Shown here: one piece after another, positions 14,228 to 21,435 of the stretch
How positions within the stretch are numbered: the first letter of the stretch is position 1
Layout: every line of letters begins with the position of its first letter
Assembly: GCA_035259145.1 (NCBI GenBank)
Contig: DATFWQ010000143.1
Coordinates: 1-24,870 of the forward strand
Source: CF-161 sp035259145
GTDB taxonomy: Bacteria; Chloroflexota; Dormibacteria; Dormibacterales; Dormibacteraceae
DNA: 24,870 nucleotides
Direction: 5' to 3'
Made by a program: the position numbers and the translations under genes
Notes under the pieces: model-generated
Told to the model about the DNA's origin: nothing
The model's database searches: none
What the model saw: the letters and a program-made list of their open reading frames with translations, nothing else

Positions 14228-14877
14228 CCCTCCTGCTGGTTGCGCCGAGGGCCGACCACGACACGTCGCTCCGGCTCCTCGCCGATGCTGACCGTCATCA
14301 CGTCGGGATCGGCCTCGAGCGCCAGGTGAATGGCGCGTCGCTCGAACGGCTGCATGGCGTCCAGTGTGATCGGATCCCCGGTCACCTTGACCTGACGGGC
14401 CGCCCGGTACGCGATCTCGCGCACCGTGTTTTCCCGTCGCTGCCGATACCGCTCGACGTCGACGATGACCCGCTGGTCAGGAGCGAGGCGCCTGCTCGCG
14501 AGCAGGTTGGTCATAGTCTGCAGCGCGCGCAGAGTCTCACCCCGCCAACCGATCAGCACTCCAAGGTCGCGACCGCTCACATCGACGACTATCGCCTCGG
14601 AGGTGGTTCGCGAGCTGACCTGGCATCGGATGCCCATCCTGGTCAGCAACTGGCCCACGATCTCCTTGGCTGCATCGGCGTCGCCGGCAGCGCGCCCCGT
14701 CCCGCTCCCGCCGGCCTGCGCGGCTGCCGCATCGATCACTGTGACCTCGACGTGAGTCTCCTCCGAACTCTCGCTGAGGATCTTGACGTCAACGTTGCGC
14801 CGGCTCTCGCCGAGCGTGATGAGCGCGACGTCGACGGCTTCATCGAGGGTACGGCCTCGGCCTTCGGCAGATTTCAC
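14224..14877 (-). CDS. jag: Jag/KhpB-like RNA-binding protein (KH and R3H domains)
   Basis: 217 residues. The N-terminal Jag_N domain (KSAEGRGRTLDEAVDVAL) is followed by an Ala/Gly-rich linker, a type II KH domain with the nucleic-acid loop LIGWRGETLRALQ, and an R3H domain with MQPFERRAIHLAL. KhpB proteins bind RNA and influence cell elongation and division in Gram-positives. The GTG at 14877 is chosen because its GTGA overlaps the yidC stop and GAGGAGGG lies about 7 bases upstream; longer frames read into yidC. The order yidC-jag is classical. Confidence 0.93.
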   Translation of the reverse strand: MKSAEGRGRTLDEAVDVALITLGESRRNVDVKILSESSEETHVEVTVIDAAAAQAGGSGTGRAAGDADAAKEIVGQLLTRMGIRCQVSSRTTSEAIVVDVSGRDLGVLIGWRGETLRALQTMTNLLASRRLAPDQRVIVDVERYRQRRENTVREIAYRAARQVKVTGDPITLDAMQPFERRAIHLALEADPDVMTVSIGEEPERRVVVGPRRNQQEG

Positions 14878-15692
14878 GTGGTAGCCCTCCTCGTCCCCTT
14901 CTGCGGGCGCAAGCCACCCCAGCCGGTAACAAAGTACTGCTGGATGATAGAAACGCAATTAGATATGAACCAGTAGAGGCCCAGGCCGGCAGGGGTGATG
15001 AACGCAAAGTACGCGATCATCACCGGCATCATCACCTGCATGGTCCGGGTCATCTGCTGCTGCTGTTGTTCCTGCTCCGTCGCAGCTGGACTGGGAGCCT
15101 GCTGCATCATGCGCGACTGGACGAACGTCGTGGCGGCCGCCAGAAGCGGGATGACCAGGTAGACGAGGGTCGGAATCGGAAGCCCGGCCAGGAGTGGATG
15201 CGCCATTGGGGTCTGGTTCAGGTGAGGCACGAAGAGGAAGTGGTCCACGATCGTGCCGTTCTTGGTGTTGCCCAGGAACACCCAGTACAGCGCCGTGAGT
15301 ATCGGGAACTGCAGCAGCGCGGGCAGACAGCCGCTCAGGCCACCCAGCGGGTTGATGCCGTGTTCCCTGTAGAGCTGCATCGTCGCCGCCTGCAGCTTCT
15401 GAGGATCGTTCTTGAACGTCTTCCGTATGTCGGTCAGTTGCGGCGTGAGCGTGCGCTGGTTCTCCATTGTGCGCCGGCCCAGGCTGAGCTGGAGCTGGAA
15501 CAACGGCGCCAGCACGAGCCGCACCAGGACCGTCACCGCCATGATCGCCAGGCCGTAGGCGCCGACGGCAGCGAGTGCCGGATTGGCGGCAAACAGGTGA
15601 TACGTGCTGGAGAGCGCCAGGCTCAGCGTCTGTCCGAAGATGGCCCACCAGACGGTGTGCAGGGGCAGGAAGACGTCGAACAAGCTGCGCAA
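14874..15692 (-). CDS. yidC: Membrane protein insertase YidC
   Basis: YidC/Oxa1/Alb3 inserts proteins into the cytoplasmic membrane alone or with SecYEG. This 272-residue form has only the conserved core, like Gram-positive members, without the large periplasmic domain of proteobacterial YidC. The groove Arg is in VLVRLVLAPLFQLQL; a cytoplasmic hairpin follows (MENQRTLTPQLTDIRKTF). The motif NPLGGLSGCLPALLQFPIL and the last helices (FAFITPAGLGLYWFISNCVS) complete it. A Gln-rich stretch (EQEQQQQQ) lies in the loop before the fourth helix. TTG 15692 is the best start, with AGGAG 14 bases upstream, rather far. Confidence 0.95.
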   Translation of the reverse strand: MRSLFDVFLPLHTVWWAIFGQTLSLALSSTYHLFAANPALAAVGAYGLAIMAVTVLVRLVLAPLFQLQLSLGRRTMENQRTLTPQLTDIRKTFKNDPQKLQAATMQLYREHGINPLGGLSGCLPALLQFPILTALYWVFLGNTKNGTIVDHFLFVPHLNQTPMAHPLLAGLPIPTLVYLVIPLLAAATTFVQSRMMQQAPSPAATEQEQQQQQMTRTMQVMMPVMIAYFAFITPAGLGLYWFISNCVSIIQQYFVTGWGGLRPQKGTRRATT

Positions 15693-15719
15693 ATCTATGT
15701 CAGGGACTCCTAAAAGCGA

Positions 15720-15938
15720 TCACGGCACGGGGTCGTATCCACCCTTGGCGAATGGATGGCAGCGGCCAATTCGCTTGATCCCCATCCAGGACCCACGGGC
15801 CCAGCCATACCTAGTGACCGCTTCGTAAGTGTACTGGGAGCATGAAGGGAAATACCGGCAGCCTCCGCCCAGCACCTGGAGCATGGGTGAGAGGAGGCGC
15901 TGGTAGATACGGATCGAGGCCAGCACCAGGCTGGTCAC
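15720..15938 (-). CDS. yidD: Membrane protein insertion efficiency factor YidD
   Basis: A 72-residue small membrane-associated protein that aids YidC-dependent insertion. The family pattern is complete: IRIYQRLLSPML, then GGGCRYFPSCSQYTYEAV with the conserved cysteines, then GIKRIGRCHPFAKGGYDPVP. The GTG start overlaps the rnpA stop as GTGA. yidC follows after 27 bases. The gene sits in its classical place between rnpA and yidC. Confidence 0.95.
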   Translation of the reverse strand: MTSLVLASIRIYQRLLSPMLQVLGGGCRYFPSCSQYTYEAVTRYGWARGSWMGIKRIGRCHPFAKGGYDPVP

Positions 15939-16294
15939 CCGCTGGCCCCCTGGAGCCGGCTGCGCACAAGTGCTATATCCTCTCGCAGCACCGGATGTGG
16001 CGCCGCGAGGCTTGCCGGCCTGCCTATCAACACCATGTCATAACCAATTCCCGAAGAGCCCGCTTCCGAATCATGAGGCAGCAGATCTGTGCGTGCAGCC
16101 TCGCGGAGCCGGCGCCGCACGCGATTCCGCGCAGCGGCTCCGCGCAACTGGCGACTGACGGCAACTCCCACCCGCCAACGGCCATCCGGGTTGGGAAGTG
16201 CAAATGCAACCACCGTGCGACCGGCGAAGACACGACGCCCGCCCATCACGCGATCAAAGTCGTCTCTTCGCTTTAGGCGGAAGCGCTGCTTCAT
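15935..16294 (-). CDS. rnpA: Ribonuclease P protein component
   Basis: The protein cofactor of RNase P, which helps the catalytic RNA bind pre-tRNA and trim its 5' leader. 119 basic residues. The N-terminus MKQRFRLKRRDDFDRVMGGR and the RNA-binding signature AAARNRVRRRLREAAR (the RNR motif) are typical. ATG 16294 lies 95 bases after rpmH with no clear ribosome-binding site. The overlap with yidD suggests co-translation. The first 44 residues of the C-terminal half are less conserved but ordinary. Confidence 0.95.
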   Translation of the reverse strand: MKQRFRLKRRDDFDRVMGGRRVFAGRTVVAFALPNPDGRWRVGVAVSRQLRGAAARNRVRRRLREAARTDLLPHDSEAGSSGIGYDMVLIGRPASLAAPHPVLREDIALVRSRLQGASG

Positions 16295-16389
16295 CTGCGT
16301 TGCCAGCGAGCCCGACTACTGGTCAGGTGCACCCCTCACAGTGTGTCGGCCGGCCACCAATACTTCGACCGGGTTTCCGGCCGATCCAC

Positions 16390-16527
16390 CTACCGGGGCG
16401 TCAGCTGATGGCGGCCTTTGCGGCGCTTGTTCTGAAGGATCCGCCGGCCCCCCGGCGAATGCATACGCCGAAGAAAGCCGTGGACGCGCCGCCGATAACG
16501 CTTCTTGGGCTGGTACGTGCGCTTGAT
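16390..16527 (-). CDS. rpmH: Ribosomal protein L34, with an AUC in place of the start codon
   Basis: The frame gives 45 residues with the full L34 sequence: KRTYQPKKRYRRRVHGFLRR, then MHSPGGRRILQNKRRKGRHQ, ending LTPR. L34 is a small basic protein of the large ribosomal subunit. Where the initiating Met of L34 falls, the codon is ATC (16527-16525). Upstream in this frame there is no ATG, GTG, TTG or CTG before the TGA stop about 27 codons away. A correctly spaced AGAGG (6 bases before the ATC) marks the site as the real initiation point. Either AUC initiates or the assembly has a G-to-C error. It is the first gene of the leftward operon. Confidence 0.93.
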   Translation of the reverse strand: MKRTYQPKKRYRRRVHGFLRRMHSPGGRRILQNKRRKGRHQLTPR

Positions 16528-16562
16528 GGCTGACCTCTGGAAACCAAAGCTGGGGACGGCGA

Positions 16563-16592
16563 TGCCCCGCGAGAAGAAACGGGGCGAGTATA
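16563..16592 (-). promoter_or_regulatory. rpmH promoter and leader hairpin
   Basis: On the minus strand TATACT (16592-16587) is a -10 box with TTGGTG 16 bases further upstream as a partial -35. The transcript would have a leader of about 50 bases. GCCCCG (16563-16568) and CGGGGC (16579-16584) form a 6-bp hairpin at the start of that leader. Confidence 0.5.
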
Positions 16593-16800
16593 CCGCAGGC
16601 CATCAACTCACCAACGCGCCTATCAAGAAACGCGTGGGGTCGAGTGGATTGCAGTGCCACCGGCCGTCTGCTACTCTGTGCCTGCCTAGCGGGCTATGGA
16701 CACCTTGCCGCAGCCATAGATCGCCGCCTGCAGGCTTCCTCCGAAGTCGAGCATGGCCAGCCGAATGCTGCGGTCCCGCTTCCACAACCACGGAAACGGC

Positions 16801-16840
16801 GAGAGGAGGACCTGTGCACGAGAGAGGAGGATCTGTGCAC
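16801..16840 (+). repeat. Helically phased direct repeat in the origin region
   Basis: GAGAGGAGGACCTGTGCAC (16801-16819) recurs at 16822-16840 with one change (C to T), 18 of 19 bases. The 21-base period is two helical turns, so both copies face the same side of the DNA. Each carries CTGTGCACGA, whose complement TCGTGCACA resembles a weak DnaA box (6 of 9). Confidence 0.6.
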
Positions 16841-16858
16841 GAGTAGGTCTTCGCCCTG

Positions 16859-16867
16859 TTTTCCACA
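16859..16867 (+). promoter_or_regulatory. DnaA box (8/9)
   Basis: TTTTCCACA, one mismatch to TTATCCACA. It lies in the spacer of the inverted repeat CCTGTT (16855-16860) and AACAGG (16875-16880), overlapping its left arm by two bases. Confidence 0.6.
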
Positions 16868-16994
16868 TAGTCTCAACAGGAGAGCCAGCGCTTGCGGTCC
16901 AGGCCGGATATCTGCGCCGCAGCCCCCGCTACCAGCCTGGCGGGTGCCGGGGGGCTGCGGTTCCCGGAGAAGCCCAGGACCAGCTGTCACAGCG

Positions 16995-17003
16995 TTATCC
17001 ACA
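16995..17003 (+). promoter_or_regulatory. DnaA box (perfect consensus)
   Basis: TTATCCACA, an exact match to the consensus high-affinity DnaA box. Confidence 0.8.
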
Positions 17004-17049
17004 GGCTTTCCAGACCCTTGACCACCCATTTACCCGAGCTGGCCACCGA

Positions 17050-17058
17050 CTTTCCACA
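17050..17058 (+). promoter_or_regulatory. DnaA-box-like site (7/9)
   Basis: CTTTCCACA, with the TCCACA half intact. Confidence 0.45.
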
Positions 17059-17091
17059 CGTTCTCCTCAATTCGCCCGTTTTAACGATCTG

Positions 17092-17100
17092 TCGTCCACA
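17092..17100 (+). promoter_or_regulatory. DnaA-box-like site
   Basis: TCGTCCACA, 8 of 9 to the high-GC variant TTGTCCACA and 7 of 9 to TTATCCACA. Confidence 0.5.
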
Positions 17101-17204
17101 GCCCGGCTTCGTCCGCGATGCCCGTCTCCCCGACCCTCCTCCACTGGGAACTAGGGAAGCGATGGCGGCCGCGGCGGCGGCCGGATAACCACCCATGTCC
17201 CCCC

Positions 17205-17213
17205 TTTCCCACA
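17205..17213 (+). promoter_or_regulatory. Weak DnaA-box-like site before dnaA
   Basis: TTTCCCACA, 7 of 9, 26 bases before the dnaA start, where it could serve autoregulation of dnaA. Confidence 0.35.
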
Positions 17214-17238
17214 GGCGCGATGCCGAGGAGACGCAGCC

Positions 17239-18591
17239 GTGAGCCCAGAACAGATCTGGAGCGCCGTCCAGGAGGAGCTCCGTTTTCAGCTGGCCAAGCC
17301 GAGCTATGAGACCTGGCTTAAGAACACATCGCTCCTGTCGGCCGAGGCCGGCATCTTCCGAATCGGCGTGCCGAGCAAGCTGGCCAAGGACTGGCTCGAA
17401 GATCGCTTCGCCGGTCTGATCCAGGAGACGCTTCAGGCTGTGACCGGCAACGAGGTTGAGGTCGACTTCGTCGTCTCGCACGCCGACCACCGAAATGGGC
17501 ACGAATCCGACGAAGTGCTCCTGTCCGTCGACGAAGGAGTAGTCCCGGCCGTGGCTGTCGTCGCAACAGACCTGAATGAGAGATTCAAGTTCAGCAGCTT
17601 TGTGGTCGGCAACAACTCTCGCTTCGCCCATGCCGCCGCCAAGGCGGTGGCCGATGCGCCCGGTGAAACGTACAATCCGCTGTTCCTCTATGGAGGCGTG
17701 GGGCTCGGCAAGACCCACCTCATGCACGCGATCGGCCATGAGGTACGCAGCCGGTTCCCGATCAAGCGCGTCCTCTACCTCACGTCCGAGCAGTTCATGA
17801 ACGAGGTAATCGCATCAATCCAGAACGCACGCCAGAGCGAGCTTCGCATGAAGTACCGGACGGTTGACGTGCTGCTTATCGACGACATCCAGTTCCTTGC
17901 CGGCAAGGACAGGACCAAGGAGGAGTTCTTCCACACATTCAACGCGCTGCATGAGATCAACAAGCAGATCGTGATCTCGTCGGACCGGCCGCCCAAGGAG
18001 ATCCCCACCCTGGAAGACCGGTTGCGGTCCCGCTTCGAGCAGGGGCTGCTGGCCGACATTCAGCCCCCCGATTTCGAGACGCGCCTCGCCATCTTGAAGT
18101 CCAAGCTGGGTACCAAAAACGGGCTGGTAAGCGAGGAGGTCCTGACCTTCATCGCACACAAGGTCCAGAAAAACATCCGTGAGCTGGAGGGCGCGCTTAC
18201 CCGCATTCTGGCGTTCTCTGCGATCCACCAGCGGCAGATCGGGGAGGCCGAGGCGGCCGACCTTCTCACCGACATCATTCCGGCCGGGACAAGACGCCCG
18301 CTGACGATAGCCCGGATCCAGGACGTGGTGGCTGACTACTACCAGATGACGGTTGAGGACATGAAGAGCAAGCGGCGCGACAAGCACATCGTGTTCCCGC
18401 GCCAGGTGGCCATGTACCTGGTTCGCGAGGAGACTCCCTCGTCGCTGCCTGCCATCGGTCAGGCCTTCGGCGGCCGCGACCACACGACGGCGCTGCACTC
18501 GATCGAAAAGATCATCAACGAGCTCAAGGAAGACGAGCGGCTCCGATACGAGATTCAGTCGATCCGCGAGCGCCTGTACGTGGACCAGTGA
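17239..18591 (+). CDS. dnaA: Chromosomal replication initiator DnaA
   Basis: AAA+ initiator that binds DnaA boxes and unwinds the origin. 450 residues, usual length. Domain I covers about residues 1-80 (IWSAVQEELRFQLAKPSYETW). A linker follows, then the AAA+ core from about 115 (NERFKFSSFVVGNNSRFAHA), Walker A GGVGLGKT (152-159), and Walker B VLLIDDIQF (211-219). Domain IV near the end has the DnaA-box-reading signature GGRDHTTALHSIEKI. The GTG start has GAGGAG 8 bases upstream. Transcription is rightward, away from the origin region. A 260-base gap with more box-like sites separates it from dnaN. Confidence 0.98.
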   Translation: MSPEQIWSAVQEELRFQLAKPSYETWLKNTSLLSAEAGIFRIGVPSKLAKDWLEDRFAGLIQETLQAVTGNEVEVDFVVSHADHRNGHESDEVLLSVDEGVVPAVAVVATDLNERFKFSSFVVGNNSRFAHAAAKAVADAPGETYNPLFLYGGVGLGKTHLMHAIGHEVRSRFPIKRVLYLTSEQFMNEVIASIQNARQSELRMKYRTVDVLLIDDIQFLAGKDRTKEEFFHTFNALHEINKQIVISSDRPPKEIPTLEDRLRSRFEQGLLADIQPPDFETRLAILKSKLGTKNGLVSEEVLTFIAHKVQKNIRELEGALTRILAFSAIHQRQIGEAEAADLLTDIIPAGTRRPLTIARIQDVVADYYQMTVEDMKSKRRDKHIVFPRQVAMYLVREETPSSLPAIGQAFGGRDHTTALHSIEKIINELKEDERLRYEIQSIRERLYVDQ

Positions 18592-18851
18592 CGATGGCGG
18601 CATCGAAACTCTCTCCACAGGTGGCTGTGCAGATGCTGCCCGCGATGCTCGCACCTGCACCCGGCCGGGCAGGTTGCCAACAACTTGGTCCACGACAAGT
18701 CGATGTTTGTCAGGAATTGACCTATGCTTTTCCCCCACGCCGCTGAAGCGGCCGCCAGTTCGATTTCCACAGAGTCCACAGCCCCTACGACGACTACGGC
18801 GGGTTCAGGATCAAGAATCAGCAGGTATCAAATGGGGACAAGGAGCCAGCA
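18592..18851. other. dnaA-dnaN intergenic region with weak DnaA-box-like sites
   Basis: No gene is seen in these 260 bases. CTCTCCACA (18611-18619) and ATTTCCACA (18763-18771) each match 7 of 9 of the DnaA box, and GAGTCCACA follows at 18772-18780. TTGTCA (18707) and TTGACC (18717) resemble -35 elements, but no -10 lies at the right distance. The region may be a second part of the origin or the dnaN regulatory region. Confidence 0.4.
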
Positions 18852-19967
18852 TTGAGACTCACCTGCCAGCCGAACACCCTGGGTCAGGCGCTACAGACCG
18901 TTTCACGGGCCATCTCCACCCGTACCACGTTGCCCATCCTCAACAACATCCTGCTCGAGACTACGGAGGGGGGCCTGTCCCTCACGGCGACCAACCTTGA
19001 GATCGGCATCCGCACGGTTGTCGCGGCCGAGATCGCCGAGGACGGCGGCACCACCGCCCCGGCCCGCCTCCTGACGGACTTCGTGAGCAGCCTGCCAGAC
19101 GAAGAGCTGGAGATGGAGCTGGATGCCGGAACCCAGACGCTGGGAGTCAGATGCGGTCGCTTCGACACCCACATCAAGTGCATCGAAGCCGACGAGTTCC
19201 CGCCGGCCCCGCGCCCCGACGAGGGTGACCGGTTGACCATTCCACTGGAAGGGCTGCTTCGGGCCGTCGAACAGACTCAGATGGCGGCCTCGACAGATGA
19301 AGCGAGGCCCGTGCTGACCGGGGAGCTTTTGCACATCCAGGGATCAAAGCTCCTCCTCGTCGCAACCGACGGTCATCGACTGGCAGAAAGAAGACTCATA
19401 GCATCCGCCGCAGACGACCTCGAGGCTCGACTCATCGTGCCGGCCAGGGCTCTGGTCGAGCTGCCACGCGCCTTCCGCGGTGGGTCCGGACAGGTCGAGG
19501 TGCTGGTCTCGAGCGCCCGCAACCAGATCTTCTTCCGGGCCGGGCCTTCCGAGGTCAACTCGCGATTGATCGACGGTACATATCCCAACTATTCACAGGT
19601 AATCCCCAGCAAGAGCTCGACGATCGTCAAGGTAGCGACGGCGGCTCTGACACAGACCGTGCGGGCGGTCTCCCTGTTCGCCCGTGACAGCGCCAACGTG
19701 ATCCGGCTTCGTGCCCAGACCGGCTCACTGCTGCTCTCGGCGACAACCAACGAGGTGGGCGACAGCCGGGCTGAGCTCGATGCCTCTGTTGAAGGGCCCG
19801 AGGTCCAGATCGCGTTCAACGCACGCTACGTGGTCGATGCGCTGTCGGTCATCGAGTGCGACCAGGTCGAGCTCCGCTTCGACGGGCCTCTGAGTCCAGG
19901 GCTGATCAGCCAGCCTTCGTCTGAGGACTACCTGTACGTCATCATGCCCGTGCGGGTGGCCATGTGA
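18852..19967 (+). CDS. dnaN: DNA polymerase III beta subunit (sliding clamp)
   Basis: The ring-shaped clamp that tethers replicative and repair polymerases to DNA. 371 residues comprising three repeated domains. The start MRLTCQPNTLGQALQTVSRA and the NNILLETTEGGLSLTATNLEIG segment are typical, as are LVATDGHRLAERR and the C-terminal SEDYLYVIMPVRV. The start is TTG with AGGAG 6 bases upstream. recF begins six bases after the stop, making a dnaN-recF-dciA unit. Confidence 0.97.
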   Translation: MRLTCQPNTLGQALQTVSRAISTRTTLPILNNILLETTEGGLSLTATNLEIGIRTVVAAEIAEDGGTTAPARLLTDFVSSLPDEELEMELDAGTQTLGVRCGRFDTHIKCIEADEFPPAPRPDEGDRLTIPLEGLLRAVEQTQMAASTDEARPVLTGELLHIQGSKLLLVATDGHRLAERRLIASAADDLEARLIVPARALVELPRAFRGGSGQVEVLVSSARNQIFFRAGPSEVNSRLIDGTYPNYSQVIPSKSSTIVKVATAALTQTVRAVSLFARDSANVIRLRAQTGSLLLSATTNEVGDSRAELDASVEGPEVQIAFNARYVVDALSVIECDQVELRFDGPLSPGLISQPSSEDYLYVIMPVRVAM

Positions 19968-19973
19968 GCGGCT

Positions 19974-21068
19974 GTGCGGTTGCTGTCACTGGAGCTCCGC
20001 AACTACCGCAACTACGGGCGCCTTCACCTCGAGCCAGGGCCCAGGCTGAACGTCTTCTTCGGCGCCAACGGCCAGGGCAAGACCAATCTTTTGGAATCGG
20101 TTGCACTCCTGGCGCTTTCCACATCACCGCGCGCAGGCAGGGAGTCTGAGCTGGTCGGCCCGGTGGCGGCTGAGACTCGCATCGGGGCGCTCGTCGAGAG
20201 CGGCGGGCGTCGCTCGGAGATCAGGATCTCGATACGCATCGAAGGCGAGCGCGCGCGGCGCCGGATCGAGGTCGACGGCCAGCCTCGCCGGGCAGTCGAG
20301 CTGCCGGGGCTCTTCCGGGTCACGCTGTTCTGGCCGGACGATCTGAACCTGGTCAAAGCCGGGCCCGAACACCGCCGCCGCCTGCTCAACGAGATGCTGG
20401 TCCAGGTCCGGTCGGGTTATGCCAGAGCTCTCAGCCGGTACCAGCGGGTGCTCCAGCAGCGAAACGCCCTGCTCAAGCAGGTGTCCCTTGGCGAGCAGCA
20501 AGTCGCTTCTCTCGACGTGTGGGACCCCGAGCTGGCGAAGCTGGGCGCCGAGCTGGCTGATGCTCGTCGCCAGGCCGTGGAGGCGCTCAGCTTGATCGCT
20601 CCCGCCACCCACGCGGCCCTTTCTGGCGGAGAGATGCTGGTGCTCGAATACAACGGTCCACCTGGTGACCTGCTGCAAGCTCTTCACACTGCGAGGCGCG
20701 ACGACGTGCGCCGGGGGTCGACGAGCGTGGGTCCCCACCGCGACGACGTGCTGATCCACGTTGACGGGCGCGAGGCCAGAGCATTTGCGTCCCAGGGCCA
20801 GCAGCGCACGGCTGTCGTCAGCCTCAAACTCGCCGAGGCCGCGGTGGTGGCGGAGATGACCGGCGAGCAGCCGGTTCTGCTGCTCGACGACGTGCTCTCA
20901 GAACTGGACGCCGGGCGGCGCAGGGCCCTCCTGGAACGAGTCGCGGACGGGGGTCAGGTGATCATCACGTCGGTCGAGGCCGACCCTTTTCCTGCCGGCG
21001 TGATAAGTCGCTCCCAGGTGATGTGCATCGAGCGCGGGTTGGTGAAGACCTGTGGACAGACTGAGTAA
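19974..21068 (+). CDS. recF: DNA replication and repair protein RecF
   Basis: An SMC-like ATPase that directs RecOR to load RecA at single-strand gaps. 364 residues. Walker A GANGQGKT is at 30-37. The signature segment FASQGQQRTAVVSLKLAEA and Walker B VLLLDDVLSELDAGRR are in the C-terminal third, as in all RecF proteins. GTG start with only a weak GAGCGG upstream; six bases after dnaN suggests coupling. The last 17 bases overlap the dciA gene. Confidence 0.96.
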   Translation: MRLLSLELRNYRNYGRLHLEPGPRLNVFFGANGQGKTNLLESVALLALSTSPRAGRESELVGPVAAETRIGALVESGGRRSEIRISIRIEGERARRRIEVDGQPRRAVELPGLFRVTLFWPDDLNLVKAGPEHRRRLLNEMLVQVRSGYARALSRYQRVLQQRNALLKQVSLGEQQVASLDVWDPELAKLGAELADARRQAVEALSLIAPATHAALSGGEMLVLEYNGPPGDLLQALHTARRDDVRRGSTSVGPHRDDVLIHVDGREARAFASQGQQRTAVVSLKLAEAAVVAEMTGEQPVLLLDDVLSELDAGRRRALLERVADGGQVIITSVEADPFPAGVISRSQVMCIERGLVKTCGQTE

Positions 21069-21360
21069 AGTCCTGCCACGCGTCCTGGCTAAGCAGCGCG
21101 GCGCCGGTCTCCTGGCGCAGTATCGAGTCCGGCAGGCGCTGCGGGAGGTGCTTGGTGAAAACCTGGCCGCCGAGTGCGAGACGATCCACGTCAGCGGGTC
21201 GAGCGTCTGGGTGACCACCGCCAACCCTGCGCTCGCCCACCAGCTCCGGCTGGATGCCGAGACGCTGATCGCGCGGGTGAACGCGGTGACCAGGCTGCCA
21301 CGTCCGGTTCGGACGATGAACATCCGCGTGGGAGGCGGGCGGGCGGGCCGCCCTGCGTAG
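21052..21360 (+). CDS. dciA: DciA-like protein (DUF721), replicative helicase partner
   Basis: 102 residues with the DUF721 pattern: LSKVLPRVLAKQRGAGLLAQ at the start, then VWVTTANPALAHQLRLDAETLIARVNAV, the conserved KH-like core. DciA proteins bind the replicative helicase DnaB and help load it in bacteria without DnaC or DnaI. The family is weakly conserved in sequence; the place directly after recF is its usual one. The GTG start overlaps recF by 17 bases, so translation is probably coupled. Confidence 0.82.
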   Translation: MDRLSKVLPRVLAKQRGAGLLAQYRVRQALREVLGENLAAECETIHVSGSSVWVTTANPALAHQLRLDAETLIARVNAVTRLPRPVRTMNIRVGGGRAGRPA

Positions 21361-21400
21361 GGCCGTGGCCTGCGCCGCGACACGAGGGAGGAGACCGGCC

Positions 21401-21420
21401 GGGGGCAGGCCCCCTATACC
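21401..21420 (+). promoter_or_regulatory. Short GC hairpin and -10-like box before the helicase gene
   Basis: GGGGG (21401-21405), CAGG loop, CCCCC (21410-21414), directly followed by TATACC (21415-21420), 15 bases before the GTG start. It could be the end of the dnaN-recF-dciA unit followed by a near-leaderless promoter for the next gene. No U-run is present. Confidence 0.3.
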
Positions 21421-21435
21421 GGACGGAGACCGGCG

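Larger units (their letters stand above)
16528..17238. other. oriC: Putative chromosomal origin region (oriC) between rpmH and dnaA
   Basis: The 711-base gap holds no protein gene that I can support, only shadow frames. It contains the rpmH promoter and leader, a pair of 19-base direct repeats, and at least five DnaA-box-like 9-mers, all in the same orientation. One is a perfect TTATCCACA. A slightly AT-richer stretch around 17060-17090 (CTCAATTCGCCCGTTTTAAC) could be the unwinding site, but the region as a whole is still GC-rich. The rpmH-oriC-dnaA arrangement is the commonest bacterial origin layout. Strand switch of the flanking genes at this point also fits an origin. Confidence 0.75.

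Noticed and set aside
14871..14884. CACGTG-centred parS candidate at the yidC-jag junction
   Set aside because: ATTTCACGTGGTAG matches the parS core at 10 of 14 with a poor right half, and the CACGTGA is explained by the GTGA stop-start overlap.
16087..16660. Several 100-145-codon open frames over rnpA and rpmH
   Set aside because: They run antisense or out of frame to two unmistakable ribosomal and RNase P genes.
17018..17023. TTGACC as a -35 for a dnaA promoter
   Set aside because: No -10-like hexamer occurs 16-18 bases downstream.
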